NCBI GenBank assembly: GCA_008508345.1
Contig: QNGE01000987.1
Location: 1 to 64,000 of the forward strand
DNA: 64,000 bases
Reading direction: 5' to 3'
Origin: Paragonimus westermani
Lineage: Eukaryota; Platyhelminthes; Trematoda; Plagiorchiida; Troglotrematidae
The notes below the pieces were generated by a model that was given only the letters and a program-made list of their open reading frames with translations, had not been told where the DNA came from and searched no databases. The translations under genes and the position numbers were made by a program. Shown one piece after another: positions 22,996-36,305 of the stretch; within the stretch, counting starts at the first letter, position 1; every line of letters starts with the position of its first letter.

Positions 22996-25900
22996 TTCCC
23001 CCCCTAGTCCAGCTATAAAGAGTACACGCAGGATTGTCAGTAATTTCAGCAGGTGAGGTCGCCTATTTGGAGTGCCATGTTGTTTAGCCGTGAGGTTTTG
23101 CGTGACACTATATTTGTCGGGGAAGTCGCCAGTTTCCCGAAAATATTGTGTGGCAAGGACTAACAAAGTACACTTGCGAGTGAACTTCATAGTCGGCACG
23201 GTCATGTGCCACTTCGCCCTTCAATCTTTGTGCCAAATCTCTGGCACCCCACCTACGCGCCTAAACGCACACACGCCTAAATCCCGCCTACGCGCATCAC
23301 TGTACTGTTTGGCTCTTTACTTGGTCCACCTTCTGAGTTGGTCTTCTGAGTGGTCACAAACCCTTTGAATATTATCTAATTTGTGGCCGTGTGGTCTTCA
23401 TATTGAATGACATAAAGGAGCTCTGCCCGGAGGTCAGTCATTTCTCTGTGTTCATGCGTTGGCCTCGAGTGGTTGGGCTAGTCAGAAAGTTACGACCTAA
23501 TCGTGCATACTACGTAGTCCGTTGTTCACTGCAGCTGACTGTCGTCCCGTTATACGCCGTTTTACTAACCGTTATTCCGTTACCTCTTTATGCGCTCGTA
23601 GGCCGTTGATCCGCTTACAACAGTATTTTAGGAGTCCTTCTGGCAGTTTAATGATAGCTGATGTAATACATAAAGGTAAGGTTTGTGTATCAGTGTGGCA
23701 ACGGTCAATTCGCTCGAATAAAAAAGTGACAGACCAGACGGAATTTATCGTTGAACATTAATGACTGTTAGCCACCACTAAGTGAAGTGGGAAGAAAAGC
23801 AATGAATGTTAACCCAGTAAATGACTTATGAGTGTCCACTGGCCTCCCTTGTGTCATGGGCCACAGTGGCTCAACGAGCTCGAAAGGTACTGATCATGAT
23901 TAAATAAGTAAAAGCTAACAGAAATATCAATTCGACGTTACTATTTCTTCGTAAGGCTACGTCTGGAATAAAGTGCACACGCTTGGACAAGACACTTAAG
24001 GAGACATACAGCTCCTGGAAACTGTTAACATCTTGCGACTCGTCGGATTGAATGACTGTGGGGCATGAGTCACACGAACATACTCAGCACCCCGGGACTA
24101 CTCTCCCCATGACAGGGGTATTATTGAAAGGAATAGAATGACTGGGAACATAAACAGGGTACCCAAAGGACAGTATCTGAGAAAAAGTAAATGCAAGTTT
24201 TTAGAGAAGATTAGCTACAGAACTGGGGATGAATTCACCCATAGGCTTGACCAATATTAGAAGAGGGTGTTCCCCCAAATCGTCCTAAGACGATGGGAGG
24301 CCACTCAGTTGGGAAGGCCATGTATTATATTTACCAAACTATCAGAGTTAATTGAGCTTTTAGCATGCTTCCTGTGTAGATTAATACTTGTTCAAGCATC
24401 ACTATCATTGTTGCTGATATTCATCTTCCTACCATGGGATTACTGCATGAAGATAAGTTAACAGCCTTTCAGTTTAAACGGTAAATCATTTATTCTGAAT
24501 TGCATAACTATGATATTCCAACGCCTTATTTTGTTGACGCAAATTTACTCATTTCCGAAACAGTTCAACGCACAACATACGGTTGAGTCTCACTACAAAT
24601 CAACACGACGTCCACGTTCGGGACACAAAGTCAGGCTCGGACCAACAGCAGCACTGCCACATATTACTAAATTCGTAATTGCTACCAACTATTGCGTCCC
24701 TCAGATTACGACGTGTTTCAATTACAGCGACCAGCAACGAACGATAAACAGTTAGCTAAATACCCATATTTCTGGAACATTCCGCCCAGATTGTTCAAAT
24801 CCCAACTGGCCCTACTAAACACTATCATTATTTGTATGTGAAACCGCCTCTCGGTGTATCAGCTTGCGAATGTGCCACTCATAACCTATGCTGCTTCAGC
24901 TTTGTGAAGGTAGTTTTATAATGTGTTGATAAGTGAAATGGATTACTTCTTTATTGGTTCACTAACCTCTTGCTCAACACGTACGCTAATGTAGTGATGG
25001 AACGGTCGATATCTTAAAAGGCAGACAATGCAGAATCCGTAGATATACAATACACAGCATTGATTAGCTGGCCATTCACCAGCAACCAAAACATAATGAA
25101 TTCACGAATTCATTGAGAGCACAGGTCACAAAAAACATTCTGATGCAATGGTCAGCGATAATCCTCTGGGTTACAGTGCGGTGAGTGGGAGTGGTAATAA
25201 TAACAACAGGTCAGGGTAATCTGAGCTTAAGGTAATGCTATCCGATGAAGAACACAGAGTTTTCAAGCAGTATTGGCACACTGGTGTATCACTTAATATG
25301 TAATATTTAAACAACCCATCACTGTTTGTTTTCGACAATTCGTCAGCAGATCGACACAATTCTATAGTTCAGCAAAATCGAAATCCACTCAGGAAAGCCA
25401 TGCCAAATTGGTCAAACAACAGGTGCGGGTCACTGCTGAATCGATCGCCATTCGATTGCGCAATCCGACTTCGTGCTCAAACAAAAATTTGTACGCCACA
25501 ATTGCTGTGACATAAAGTCATGCTGTCTATCTGCATGTCCATCCAAACTCCAACTATGTGGCGTAATGGTGGGCGGAACTCTAAACCACCCATCACTAAC
25601 ACTTGCTGTTTGGGTAATAAGCCAAGCGAGATTTAGAAAGTTTGTGAAGTTCCACGTGATCCAATGACTAAAACACTTTGTGTTGTATATATACTGTTTC
25701 GATTTCTCTGAACTTATACAGCTGTGTTGATCTGACGATGAATTATCAAAAACAATTGTTCATTGCAGTGTTCTATGAATTTTCGCAATAAAACCAATCA
25801 CAAATCCATTATCCCTGCACAATCTAAGTCCCACAGATACACACAGAATCCACACTTACATTCTGCAATGGAAGGTGCTGTTTTAAAACAATGATATATC

Positions 25901-26585
25901 AAACAATAACAGTCCATTCTCATTGAAAATACAAAATCCCACAGCCTAGTTCTGGAATGTCAGTTGCGACAAATGAAAAGCGGCAACGAACGGTGACTAT
26001 CTTAATTGCTGAATATGCAGCACGCGATTGTCAAGCCGATGTTTGGGAAATAAGCCGAACAAACAAACATTTGGGCTACAGCACAACGTTCCACGTTCAA
26101 CGGCGTTATCGTGAAGCTAGTCGTTTAACCTTTGGTTCGTACGCCCAAAGTTGCCCCAGCCTTATGGTAACGCAGTCTGCTAGTCGTAACGAGAAGACGG
26201 TAAGTCTGCAAGTAAACTTCACTCAGTAATTTGACCACCGTACAACAAGCGGACTTCAATGTAAACCAGCGAAGGCAATGAAAAGGCGGACGAGAGAGAA
26301 CTTTTAGCACAACCGCACAGCGACCGCCAAAGAAGACAAATGTCAACGGAAACTCCAGTCGACCTCAGAATTCGGACAAGCATTGAGCTGGTTGGGTGGC
26401 GTTCTCAAAAGAAATGGCTAAACTAATGTTACTCTGGGAATGCAGCTTACAGTCGTGAAGACGACGCGGGTTCATTCTACAGCTAAGAGTAAGGCTACGG
26501 TAAACACGTCAACGTACTAACTTTGATGTTAGTGGTTTGCAGTAAATTTACACTCACAAGGTAATAACAGGTATGGTGGTATTAG
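22996..26585. other. No gene recognised
   Basis: Scattered frames of 60-98 codons on both strands lack domains. A small palindrome AATGAATTCACGAATTCATT lies near 25095-25115. No recognisable retroelement coding block. Confidence 0.25.
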
Positions 26586-27038
26586 ACTTGTGTGCCATCC
26601 GCTTTCTCGGTTCACAACAGTTGGTGCCGTGACCAGGATACGACGATGAAGATCCCGTGGCCACAGCCGTTTGAGAATGGGGATGTTCGGAGTTTCTTGG
26701 AGGACTTCGAGGACGTGGCGGAAGCGGTCGGAGTGAAGGCGGACCGGGCGGCCTTGCGGATGCTGCTCAAGGGCAGGGCGAAGGCGGTGCGGGATGCGGC
26801 GCGAAGGTGCCCCGCGAATGAGGCGCTGATCGTCGGGTTCGATAACCCAGCCGACTGCCAGGAGGCGATGAGGCGGCTCAAAGGCGCCCGGCTCGGACCA
26901 GGAGGCGACGCTCTGGTCTACGCCATGTCCCTGCAGGCAGCGTTGTCAAGAGCCCTGCCACATTTGGATGAAGACTCAGAACAACGCCTGCCCACGGCCC
27001 CAACTGTTGTGAACCGAGAAGGCGGATGGCACACAAGT
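26586..27038 (+). mobile_element. Gag fragment of an LTR element enclosed by 39-bp inverted repeats
   Basis: 26586-26624 and 27000-27038 are reverse complements at 38 of 39 positions. The left repeat runs into TTGGTGCCGTGACC (from 26621), which looks like a retrotransposon primer-binding region, and 22 bases later a Gag-like frame starts. The structure is a gag piece with the LTR end on one side and the same LTR end inverted on the other. No RT is present. Confidence 0.6.
26646..26995 (+). pseudogene. Gag-like N-terminal fragment (gypsy/Mag type)
   Basis: From the ATG at 26646: MKIPWPQPFENGDVRSFLEDFEDVA..., with WPQPFENGD near the start, then an Ala/Arg-rich helical region (RAALRMLLKGRAKAVRDAARR) and ALSRALPHLDEDSEQRL near the end. 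This layout (short leader, 'PF..GD...FL..FE..A') is typical of the matrix/capsid start in many gypsy Gag proteins. About 115 residues remain, against several hundred in a full Gag. It stops where the inverted repeat begins. GC content is clearly higher than in the flanks, which suggests a recent arrival. Confidence 0.55.
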
Positions 27039-28475
27039 TGTTTATTTGGGAAACCAATACACGACTTAAGCGTCTTAACGGGAGTACGAACAGAAACACT
27101 CATTTGCACGCCACACTCATCCGAGGATGCTCCAGTCGCTTAAGACACCATATCTCAGTCCCGTCATGTGGAGAAAGCCATTCTATATCATTCTGCCTTC
27201 CAACGATCCTTCCCATATCTTTCCGTATTTATCCCGCGATTATTTCGATCAAAGCTGCTACTGAATAGTGGGGTGAGTAGTATGGTGCGACCGTCTATCC
27301 TCATTACACTAGTGAGGTAACTCTTACGTCACAGAGTTTGGGATTTTGGGGGCGTCGAAGGTGACTTCATCACAATGGCTCAGACTGGATAACAGCAGGG
27401 GAACGGTAGTGATAGCTGAAGTAGGCGTAAATATGATAAATGTAGAAGCCGAAACTCCAAATACGCAAGTGTCATTTTCGGTTACTACTTGGGTTTCTTC
27501 AAATAAATCACTGCCTGATATAACCAAAATAAGTATGCATCTCGTTTTAATCAACAGAATTGAACCATATTCAGAGCAGGGTAATGTCGTTAACTCTACA
27601 AATATGCGTTATGATGGCTTCATCCGACGGAAAGGTTCAGTCCTCACCATGCATGTAGGCTGGGTTTGGCACCCAAAATCAGAACCCTTGTTGAATAAAC
27701 AGAAAGGTAACGAGGCAACAGAGCATAATTAGTTTCAAAATGCAAATGAGGTTTGGCTCAGAAGTAACTGGTGAACGTCAAGTGGCCCCGACTTCCGCAT
27801 AAAAAGCAATCGAGGGATCCCAAACTATGATATTGTTACTGAACTGATTCTGTGGGACTCGGAAATTGTGTTTATTTAAAAGAACGTTTTCACTACAAAG
27901 GGTCTGTATGGACAGTCTTGTTGGACGATGTCAAGCGACATAAACAAAAACAACCAAAACCATCCGAAATTCATGTTTCAGCATACAAATTAGACTGAAA
28001 ACCTCTTAGTCGTTATTTAACTACTCCATAACAGAAATGAAGGACCACAGCATTATCATTGTGGTGATTTCTCGTCTGGACACTTTGGTAGACATAATAT
28101 GACACAGGTTGCTAGACAGTGAAGCAACAAGGTGCTGGATGACTTCCTCTAAGCCGGCTACCTTTAGATAGCCCTGGTCGTCTTTTCAAGTATGACTGAA
28201 TCATGTAACCGATCATCTATATTATTCGAGATTGTCATTATTCGAAGTCGTACGAATAAATATCGATTAGTCATGTTGAGCACAGCTGCTGGGTAATCGG
28301 CTGATTTGGCGAAAAACAGATTAACAATACCACCATCAAATCATTGGAGTAATACAAACTTTTCGTACCTAACAGAAATACACCCCTTCAGTGATTATGT
28401 ACGAAACCACCCATAGGCTACACTGCATGCATAAATCAATATGATGAGTGACGCCTCCAGAATTCAACGATCCAA
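27039..28475. other. No gene recognised; one unassigned 128-codon frame
   Basis: A frame at 27346-27732 (+) is open for about 128 codons and has balanced, protein-like composition (for example MHVGWVWHPKSEP near its end). I recognise no family, and its first codon is TTG. It could be a decayed part of the neighbouring retroelement. The remainder shows nothing. Confidence 0.25.
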
Positions 28476-28985
28476 TTAATGATGAGTAGTCGGGGATTAG
28501 GTTTATTGTCATGTTGACCACCACTCATATTTGGTCGCAGCCTTCGCATTAAGACAGAACTTCCAGCCAGCTTCTATCGACTGCTCATCAGTAATCTAAA
28601 ATATCGCCTTGCAGGTTTAATGAAATAGGTAATTTTGACCTGTCTTGGAAGTCCTAATCGCTGGGTTATCGAGTGGAGTTAACAGGACAGTTACTGTGTC
28701 TCCTCTCGAGACGATCGGGCAACCTGATCATTGCTCACAAGCCAAATTGATTGAACGTTCAGACTTGATAATTCGGTCGTGCCTAATGTGCGGTCATTGG
28801 CGCAGTGGTCAACACGGTCGCCTCATCAAAGACGTGGCCGGAGTTCAAATCCCAGCCGTGGCAAGGATATGCACTACTGACGAGCTCTAATCACAGCTGA
28901 ACTCGAGTCAAGTGCTTTTTTTCGAAAGAGGTTGGCTGGAAAGTCTATCTGAATGTGAAGGCTGCGATCCAATTATAAAACATGG
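28476..28985 (+). mobile_element. Composite SINE: inverted tail fragment, head, then full tRNA-like body
   Basis: 28476-28560 contains TGATGAGTAGTCGGGGATT and a reversed piece of the SINE tail. 28583-28610 has the inverse motif CTCATCAGTAATCTAAAATATCGCC. 28611-28735 is the SINE head (..CCTGTCTTGGAAGTCCTAATCGC..CTCTCGAGACGATCGGGCAA). 28736-28985 is the tRNA-like body (GGCGCAGTGG A box near 28799; GTTCAAATC B box near 28843) and tail. It is the same family as 37600, arranged as a rearranged or fold-back derivative. Confidence 0.75.
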
Positions 28986-29379
28986 AATGTGCTATTTTTA
29001 ACACGGTCACTTTGGGTGTGACTTGGTGAGCTATGTAATCAATCGACTTTTTTAACTTCCGAAATGAAGCAGCAATCGGAATCACATCATTTTACACTAA
29101 TGAATGAACAGATAGGGACATACTTTAGCCGAAGTAATGCGTTTCATCTCAGCTGACAGTAAAACCAGAATGATACTGATGACATCTGCTATTACTGTTG
29201 TTACAGGATAGTCGAGACTCAAGTGGGAGTCACTCATAATGCTCCGTTTATTTTTGTTAATTTGCAGAGTGGACAATATACGTGAAAATTAGTCACACTT
29301 AAAGGGCATTAACGAACGTGGAGGTTCACGGAATAGGTTGTTCTGTGACCTTGTCATGACTAATATACATATGTATATT

Positions 29380-29414
<35 letters not shown>

Positions 29415-32400
29415 CAATACCGAATTGCTTGTTATCTTTTGACAGTTCAGAATACAGTCTGATTCAGTAAACAAACGAACATGCTGACCTGTAGATTAGA
29501 CTAGCGGGAAAATTACACAACAGCAGAGCCTTTTGAAAGCACTCTCAATCAGTTCTCTCGCGATCTTTCATTGGAAGTGTGTTTCATATTCCAGCATTAT
29601 GCATCCTCGGTAAGCAGTCGACATGACAGACAATCCGATAGTGTGTCCGCACGGGAAACAGGAGTATCAGGCGACACAGAAAAGTTCGGCCAAAGTGAAC
29701 AGTGTGTGCATTGATACTATTCCAATAACACGTTCACGAAACTACATACAGACCATACCATATATGAGAGGACACATTGCGGTGATTCGTAGACAAGGAT
29801 TAAAGTACAACTGAGTTCAAATCATGACAGATAGAACGGAATGTAAGCACTAAAACGTGCCTCGCTTGGCTGACATTCAGTTTGGTTTCAAGTGCAAGAT
29901 TTAGCCACATATCGTGACCCATAGGTATAATAAAGTCATCTTAATAACGGAACACTGGTAGCAGGTATTATAGAAGACGGAAGTAGAACAGTTTTCAACG
30001 CGAGCACTTACTGGAAATGTCGAAGAATCATGACACAAGTTAGTGAGAGGATATTTGCATAGGAATACTTAGAAATCAAAGTGCAAGCAGACTTCTGAAT
30101 CAGACAAGTTGGAATAAACAATATCTTCAAATAACTTGTGAATTAAAAGGTTGAAGGGAGAAATCTAGTCACCACTGCTGTGGGAACTGGACCAAATATT
30201 TCCACTCTTAATTACACTGTGAATTAGCTGAGGTCAGTGACCCCTAAAACCGTTCAGGTTCCTTGGCAGAACAAAAACCACTCGCGACCTGAAGCACAAC
30301 TTTAATCACGTCCACACCAAAAAATATCAGTACAAAACAGGATAACCTAAGCAGGTTGCTTGCCTGAAAAAAAGTACACAGCCCGAAAAGTGTTGATGCA
30401 CTCCTGTATGGTACGTGATCACTGATAAACTACGGTTCAAGTGCATCTACAAATCCTTTGAAATTTTTAACCCACGTCGAATCAGATTCAAGTGGAACCA
30501 AAATTTTGGTTCTCTCTTGATGCAACACAGAAATCCATCGAAGACCACCCTAAATAGGCAGAAAATCGAGAGTGGGCTAATTAACGAAACTAACAAGTTT
30601 TCGTCTTTTATAGCATAACTTGGCTGACTTCAATCAACTCCCGACATACGAGGATTAGTGAACAGCACAATCGAAAAGATAGATTCCCCTACATCCAGCT
30701 ACTGAATAAAACTAATGACATCATTTTAGAGCGCCGTCGTGTATAAAACAGACCAACAGAAGACTGTTCTACTAGGATACTGTTGCTGTTCGACGGAACA
30801 ACGCAATCATTTCCGGGGGGTGAAATATCACAATGTGATATGGCATAAAAAAACGCCGTGGAACTTTAGTCATGGTCGATTACCGACAGAGTCAGATTAG
30901 CGTACATAAATCCACCGGAGAGAAAATTACGGATACAATGAAAATCAGAAAAAACAAGGCCTCCATTTACCGTGGCCAAAACCCGGTGGAACCGCTCGAA
31001 CGAGCCATTTGCTATGCAAGAAATCGCCGAGCTACATGATCAATGAGTGAGGTGATAACTCTACAGCCTTCAAAGTAAAGCATAGGAAACATGCGAAATG
31101 GCCTGTATCATCATGATATTCCCGGCGATTCACTCATTTTGAGGATCCCAGACTTGAACGGGGGTAAAAAATTAGAATGTCTCGCCACTTTGTTGCGTAC
31201 AACTATGAACAGCACTGATTGATGGAAACAACTATCCGTAAAAAGCTTCGACTTCATTTCATAGCTCAGAATGAACAGTACATCGTTTACTAGCGTCCGC
31301 TGGTACGAGTAAACTAAGGCGTACAAACTGGCCTGAAGATTGAGATAACGGACTGGAAAACATAGCAAAGCCTCACGATGTTCTCGGAATATACCAATGC
31401 AAAACCTCATGCAACGACTGATGGACTGTACTTCATAAAATTTGAGTGTTTGCCGCTCGGTACAATGCCGTTGATTTGGTCAATGAAGAGTCAACAGTTC
31501 AAAGCGGTCCTATCACCAGACGAGGATCTTGTTCCGGAGAGAGAATCTGGTACTGCTTACTAACAATGACGACTGATAATGTTGACGTCAACCTACAGTG
31601 CAACGAACCAGACGGTAGCGCCGACTCGGATATCGCGTGTTGTGTAGGAGAAGTCTTACTGACCACTCTTAATTCTCAAAAAAAGGACTGTACAAAGTTC
31701 ACTTTGCAAACTGAAGGCAATACACGAACTTGAGAGCTTTTTGAAGCACCATGGGAAGTCCGATTTGCACGACAGTTTGAGAGATACGGATTGTACAGCA
31801 AAAGATTGCAAACCTAAATATGGTTCGAAGACATTCGCATGTGTTTTTGGTGAACACCTCAATCAAATGTTAGTCTTGTTTTTTTCACCAGAATTTGTCA
31901 CCTTCAACTGGCTGCAGGCACATGTAGGTTGTACCGACGAAAGAATGCGAAAAACTTATTTTGTTTAACCTTACCGATGAGGTCAGATTAATCGTCTTTA
32001 GCCGAATGCAATGAAAAAATCGTAGAACTGATACATATGGTGGCCAAAAGAATACCAGTTGTCTCTGGACACCAACAACAGCCACTTCAACCACATGTTA
32101 CTGATTAATCAGCAAGCTACATTGTCCTTTGCACACAACCAAATCACTCCACCACCAACTGTGACACTCGCATTAAGCTTTCTCGTCATACTATTGATAA
32201 AATCCTCTAAAAAAAATTGCACGCTATCATTTGGCATACTACCAGATGGGCAATGCGATCGACCAAAAGGCATACACAGACCAAGAGTAGAGTGAGCCAA
32301 CATCAAATCTTAGATCTGTTCAATACATTCCATGAAGCACATGCGAACTCATTCTGGCAGCATGAACGTCGCTTCTTCTGAGAACAGTAAAGTATATCCA

Positions 32401-34343
32401 TTTCAAAGGCGTTCATACGCACCTTCCGCGTCAAATCACTCACTTCAGTTGGCAGTCTGTATGAGAAGTATATGCCATTCGATATGGCCAGTCATTTATG
32501 TCGCATTGCCAGATGAATCACGTAGACAAAACGTAAACATAATCTCAGATATTTGTGGTTGTCAGTGTTACAGTGCCAGCCAGTGTTGAGTTCGCAAAGC
32601 TCAACTACATCCTTTGCTCAGGGTGAGCATTCAACCGGAATAATCCCCTATACTGTTCTCGTCATGCTGCTCATGACAAAACTAACGTAACAAGTCTGTC
32701 GACGAATTAAAGAATGCACGTACGACAGATAACCAACACATTAAACTGGTTTTGTGGCACCTAAGTTGCAGTGATTCCGCGGACAACTCAACCTTCTCAG
32801 CCGATAATCAGAACAGTACAAAAAGCAACTAGATCAACTTCGTTACCTGAACACAGTTTTTCGCTGGTCATACGAAGCACTAACAATAGGTCATTGGATA
32901 GATAGCTCAGTCATTTCACCGGTACACTCGATGTTCAGGGGCACTGGGTGTATCACAGACATGTATTGTTAACAACACTAAGCCGAACTCGTGCGCGAAA
33001 GCGCACAAAAAAGCGACCGATGCAACGTGAAAAGAACACATTGTAGGATAGAACGCTGTGAGCGAAGTGGCCGCCAGCTAGAGCTGACCATCGGCAATTA
33101 CAATGAATTACACACCTTCCAGAATACAGTCTCATTTCAAAATGTGTAAAATCGACTAAAATGGTGATTTCTCGATGGATTCAGCCTGAATAATAACCAC
33201 AAGTAGACCATAAGAATGTGAACAAGGACTCTCGCTTGCACCCAAGTGACCACCTGGACTGAAAATGGAGACAATATCAGAACGGCCCAGCAAGAATTTG
33301 AAGGTTCAATTCAACTTACCCAGACTATAAACATATCATACAAATATAATGAAATGTCTGTTACTGTGGAAAGCAACACCGGCTTTTGGTTTGTTGTGCA
33401 CGAACAGTTCACTCAGTGATCACGTGCACTTAGTTCAAGACGTTTCGGTTCGACCACAAAGGTAGAGAGCGCGTAAGGTAAACGTAAGGTGATCACAAAG
33501 CTCAATAACAATGCGACATCCAGTGGCAAGCGAATGTATTTGATCGTAGACGAATGATCAAGAGGGGCAGCAGAACAATGAACAAAACCACAAACGCCCC
33601 AAAGGAAAGCGGGGAATGTTCAACTGGTCAAAACAACACGGTTGATCCCAGGGCCCTGGAAAGCGAATCTAGTCTTACCACACTTATGGTCAGATTACAG
33701 AACAAGTCTGTAACCCGCAGTGAGTACATAAACCCAAACAAATGACCACATTTCACACAAGCTGATGAGCCCCGGTAGAAAATTAAGTATCAAGTAACAA
33801 ACAGCATGAATTAGTAGGATGAGTTTCCGACTCGACACATCAAAATACAAGCTAGTAACACTTACAAACCTGGTTTTGATAACTCGGGTAGAAGCAACGG
33901 TGAATGTCGAACGGTACGAAAAAGAGGGCAAGATATTTGTAAATCATTTACTTCGAGGATTTAAAAAAATGATGATGGCTTTAAGTTCTGTTATTTTACA
34001 ATAGCATATTGCGAACCAACGAAATAAGGATCTTGAAAACTCATAAGAAGACGAAGAGTATCGACTCTCTCATTGAATGAAAATTGAGCGATCACAAAAT
34101 CAAAGAAAGACCAACATTTTGAAAGGCAATTACAAGTTGAGAACGATGACCAAGAACGGTCCCACCTGAGAGAAAATATGGTCAGCATCTGTCGATTTGA
34201 ACGAACGAGAAGAAACTGCGGCATACATAAGAGAGAGGCAAATCAGCAGACATAAAAATGACAATCGTGTGGAAAAAATCAAATGATGAGGTCACGCAGG
34301 GAAAGCCAGCAGGAGTTCAAACAGACACTTACCTTTAAACAGA
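28986..34343. other. No gene recognised; simple TA repeat
   Basis: Contains a (TA)n microsatellite at about 29384-29411. Weak, decayed resemblance to a gypsy RT appears around 31400-31470 (GLYFIKFECLPLGTMPL against GLYEF.VMPFGL.NAP) but is not strong enough to annotate. The 3' end of the syntaxin gene (last exon, polyadenylation) should lie here if the tail exon at 34344 is followed by another exon. Confidence 0.3.
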
Positions 34344-34421
34344 TCAAGTCAAGGTCGTGACCAAGATGATAACAATGATAATCGCGACAGCTGCGGCAAC
34401 CCCAACGAGAATAAACCTCAT
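34344..34421 (-). CDS. Syntaxin alternative C-terminal exon D (transmembrane tail, stop)
   Basis: On the minus strand, after CACGCTCAG (AG at 34422-34423), a phase-0 frame encodes MRFILVGVAAAVAII..., 25 residues in all, then TGA. About 23 hydrophobic residues form a membrane anchor with almost no lumenal residues. The start R-F-I-L-V-G-V parallels exon C (K-I-I-L-I-C-V-G-V) and exon B (R-I-L-I-G-V-A-V-G). Eleven bases after the stop, AAAG is followed by a GTAAGT donor (34327-34332). The exon is therefore probably internal (34333-34421, 89 nt) and followed by a 3'-UTR exon or by the next tail. Joined to the SNARE exon it gives ..KTRK-MRF.., fewer basic residues than exon C. Confidence 0.6.
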   Translation of the reverse strand: MRFILVGVAAAVAIIIVIILVTTLT

Positions 34422-36305
34422 CTGAGCGTGGGTGCGGGTAGGGAATCACAGAGACGGAATTACCACTTTTATTAACGAGCATAAGTAGCATGAGACAACT
34501 CGATCGAAACACAAACGGCACACAAATGTGAGAAGATAGGAACACCCTGGTTGAAGCTAAAGTATATTCACCCCCACCCAAAAATACGGCTGGTTAGAAA
34601 GATTGGTTACAGAACACGAGTAGGTGAAAGCAGAATGAGTTCACGCCAAGCACGTTGAAATTAAACTGCGAGTTTTAAATTGAAGCATGAGCACGAAACA
34701 GCAAGAACACCAAACAGGGAGCAATAAAACGCTAAACTGTTTCCTGTCAACTAACTGAAAAAGTAGATACTTCAAAATTTGAATGATCTTAGAACTGTGA
34801 CTGCACGACTAGAAATAGAAGTCAAAATCGTGAGTTGGCATTTCCATAGCAAACAAAACAGAAACATACGCACAACAATCACACTGCTGTTTTCTAGGAA
34901 AATCAAAAACAGAAAAGAAGTTCACCACTTGCCAACGCAACGTTAGTTGCTCCTGACACGATTACTGACGTTAATATCGACCCACGTATACAAATCTTGG
35001 GCACAAACAAGTCCTACAATCGAACACAAATAGACTGTTTCTCCAGAAGCGCATTCACAGCGTGACGAACTAAAACAAACGGACAACACCAGGTGTAGTC
35101 CCATCGAACAAGCCATGAATGTCACCATAAGAAATTAATTACATTGGACGTGAAACTAAGAATGTGAGGCGTGAAGAACAGGAGGAATGTAGAGCTGATA
35201 CTGCAAAAAATAACTGAATTTGGAAATGTCAGTAATGAACATGACCCATCTATATTGATTAATGTCTTTATAGCGTAAGCCTATTGGTTAGAAAGGGCAA
35301 AATTTGTCGAGATCGTTTGAAACCGGTTTATTCCACCTAAAGCCCGAGTGACAGGTTTCAGATTCCAACCCGTCATCTTTGTAAGACGACACAGCCTAGA
35401 TTCATCCTATGACACTTAAAAGCCCTAGCTTATTACAAGACAGTAGGGGTAGCGAGAGTAATCAAAGATTATTAAACTTATGTTAAACTTATAGAAATGA
35501 CCCTTCAAACAGGAAGTCAATAACAGCTGTAGCTCTTCTGTCCAATGGTTTAAACCAGTTCAACACGTAAGGACCTCAAACACATCGGTATGGCCAGAAC
35601 CATGTATAGAAAGTTCACAAGATTGCCAGATAATACCATCGCCCTGTTCAAGATCGGCAAAACACAAAATATGCACGGAAGCATTAATTGAGATCAAAGT
35701 AAAAGTAAACGGGTCAAAAGATGAACAAAAAATTACAAAATGTACAGATGAGTTGCTGTTGTGTTAAGTAAAAAAGGGAAGTAAAATATCACGTGCAAAC
35801 GAAGACAAAAACAAAAGGCAAATCGTGACAGGATACTCGGAAACTCTGTAAAATAGGTCTGCGTGGTAAATCAATAACAGTAACAACAGCGGGCATGTTG
35901 GGTGAAAATCAATGAGACGAATAGTCAATATTTCAATCCGAACTGACTCAAAACCTGTAACCAGCTGCATCAGTGAATAGGTGTATGCACAGCAAACATG
36001 AGTCCGCATAACGAAAATACAACTTTAACTCCAGAAGTGGCAAAATAGCTGGATAATCAGACACACTTGCAGATATGAAAGTTCAGTTAGTTGGCACACG
36101 GTGACAAAAATTTAGGACAAAGAGCACGCACGCGCACAGACTTTGTCCGTATGAGGACTCCAAGCCACCCAACGAACTCACAAATCATGACAATCCAGAA
36201 ATCGGACAGCATGGGAGACAAAACAACAGTCTTCACCATAGTATCACCATGATGACAACTTGAAACTAAGATTACACAATGGTAGCTGTGCAGTTCTCCA
36301 AAAGC

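Noticed and set aside
27346..27732. 128-codon + strand frame after the gag fragment
   Set aside because: Composition looks protein-like but it lacks an ATG start and any known motif.
31378..32306. Possible gypsy RT remnants (GLYFIKFECLPLGTMPL on +, LCMPFGRSHCPSGSMPND on -)
   Set aside because: Each resembles an MPFG-type segment only briefly; the two are on opposite strands and nothing flanking supports them.
33695..33931. Minus-strand frame with RKLILLIHAVCYLILNFL resembling a tail
   Set aside because: No AG acceptor places it in phase 0.
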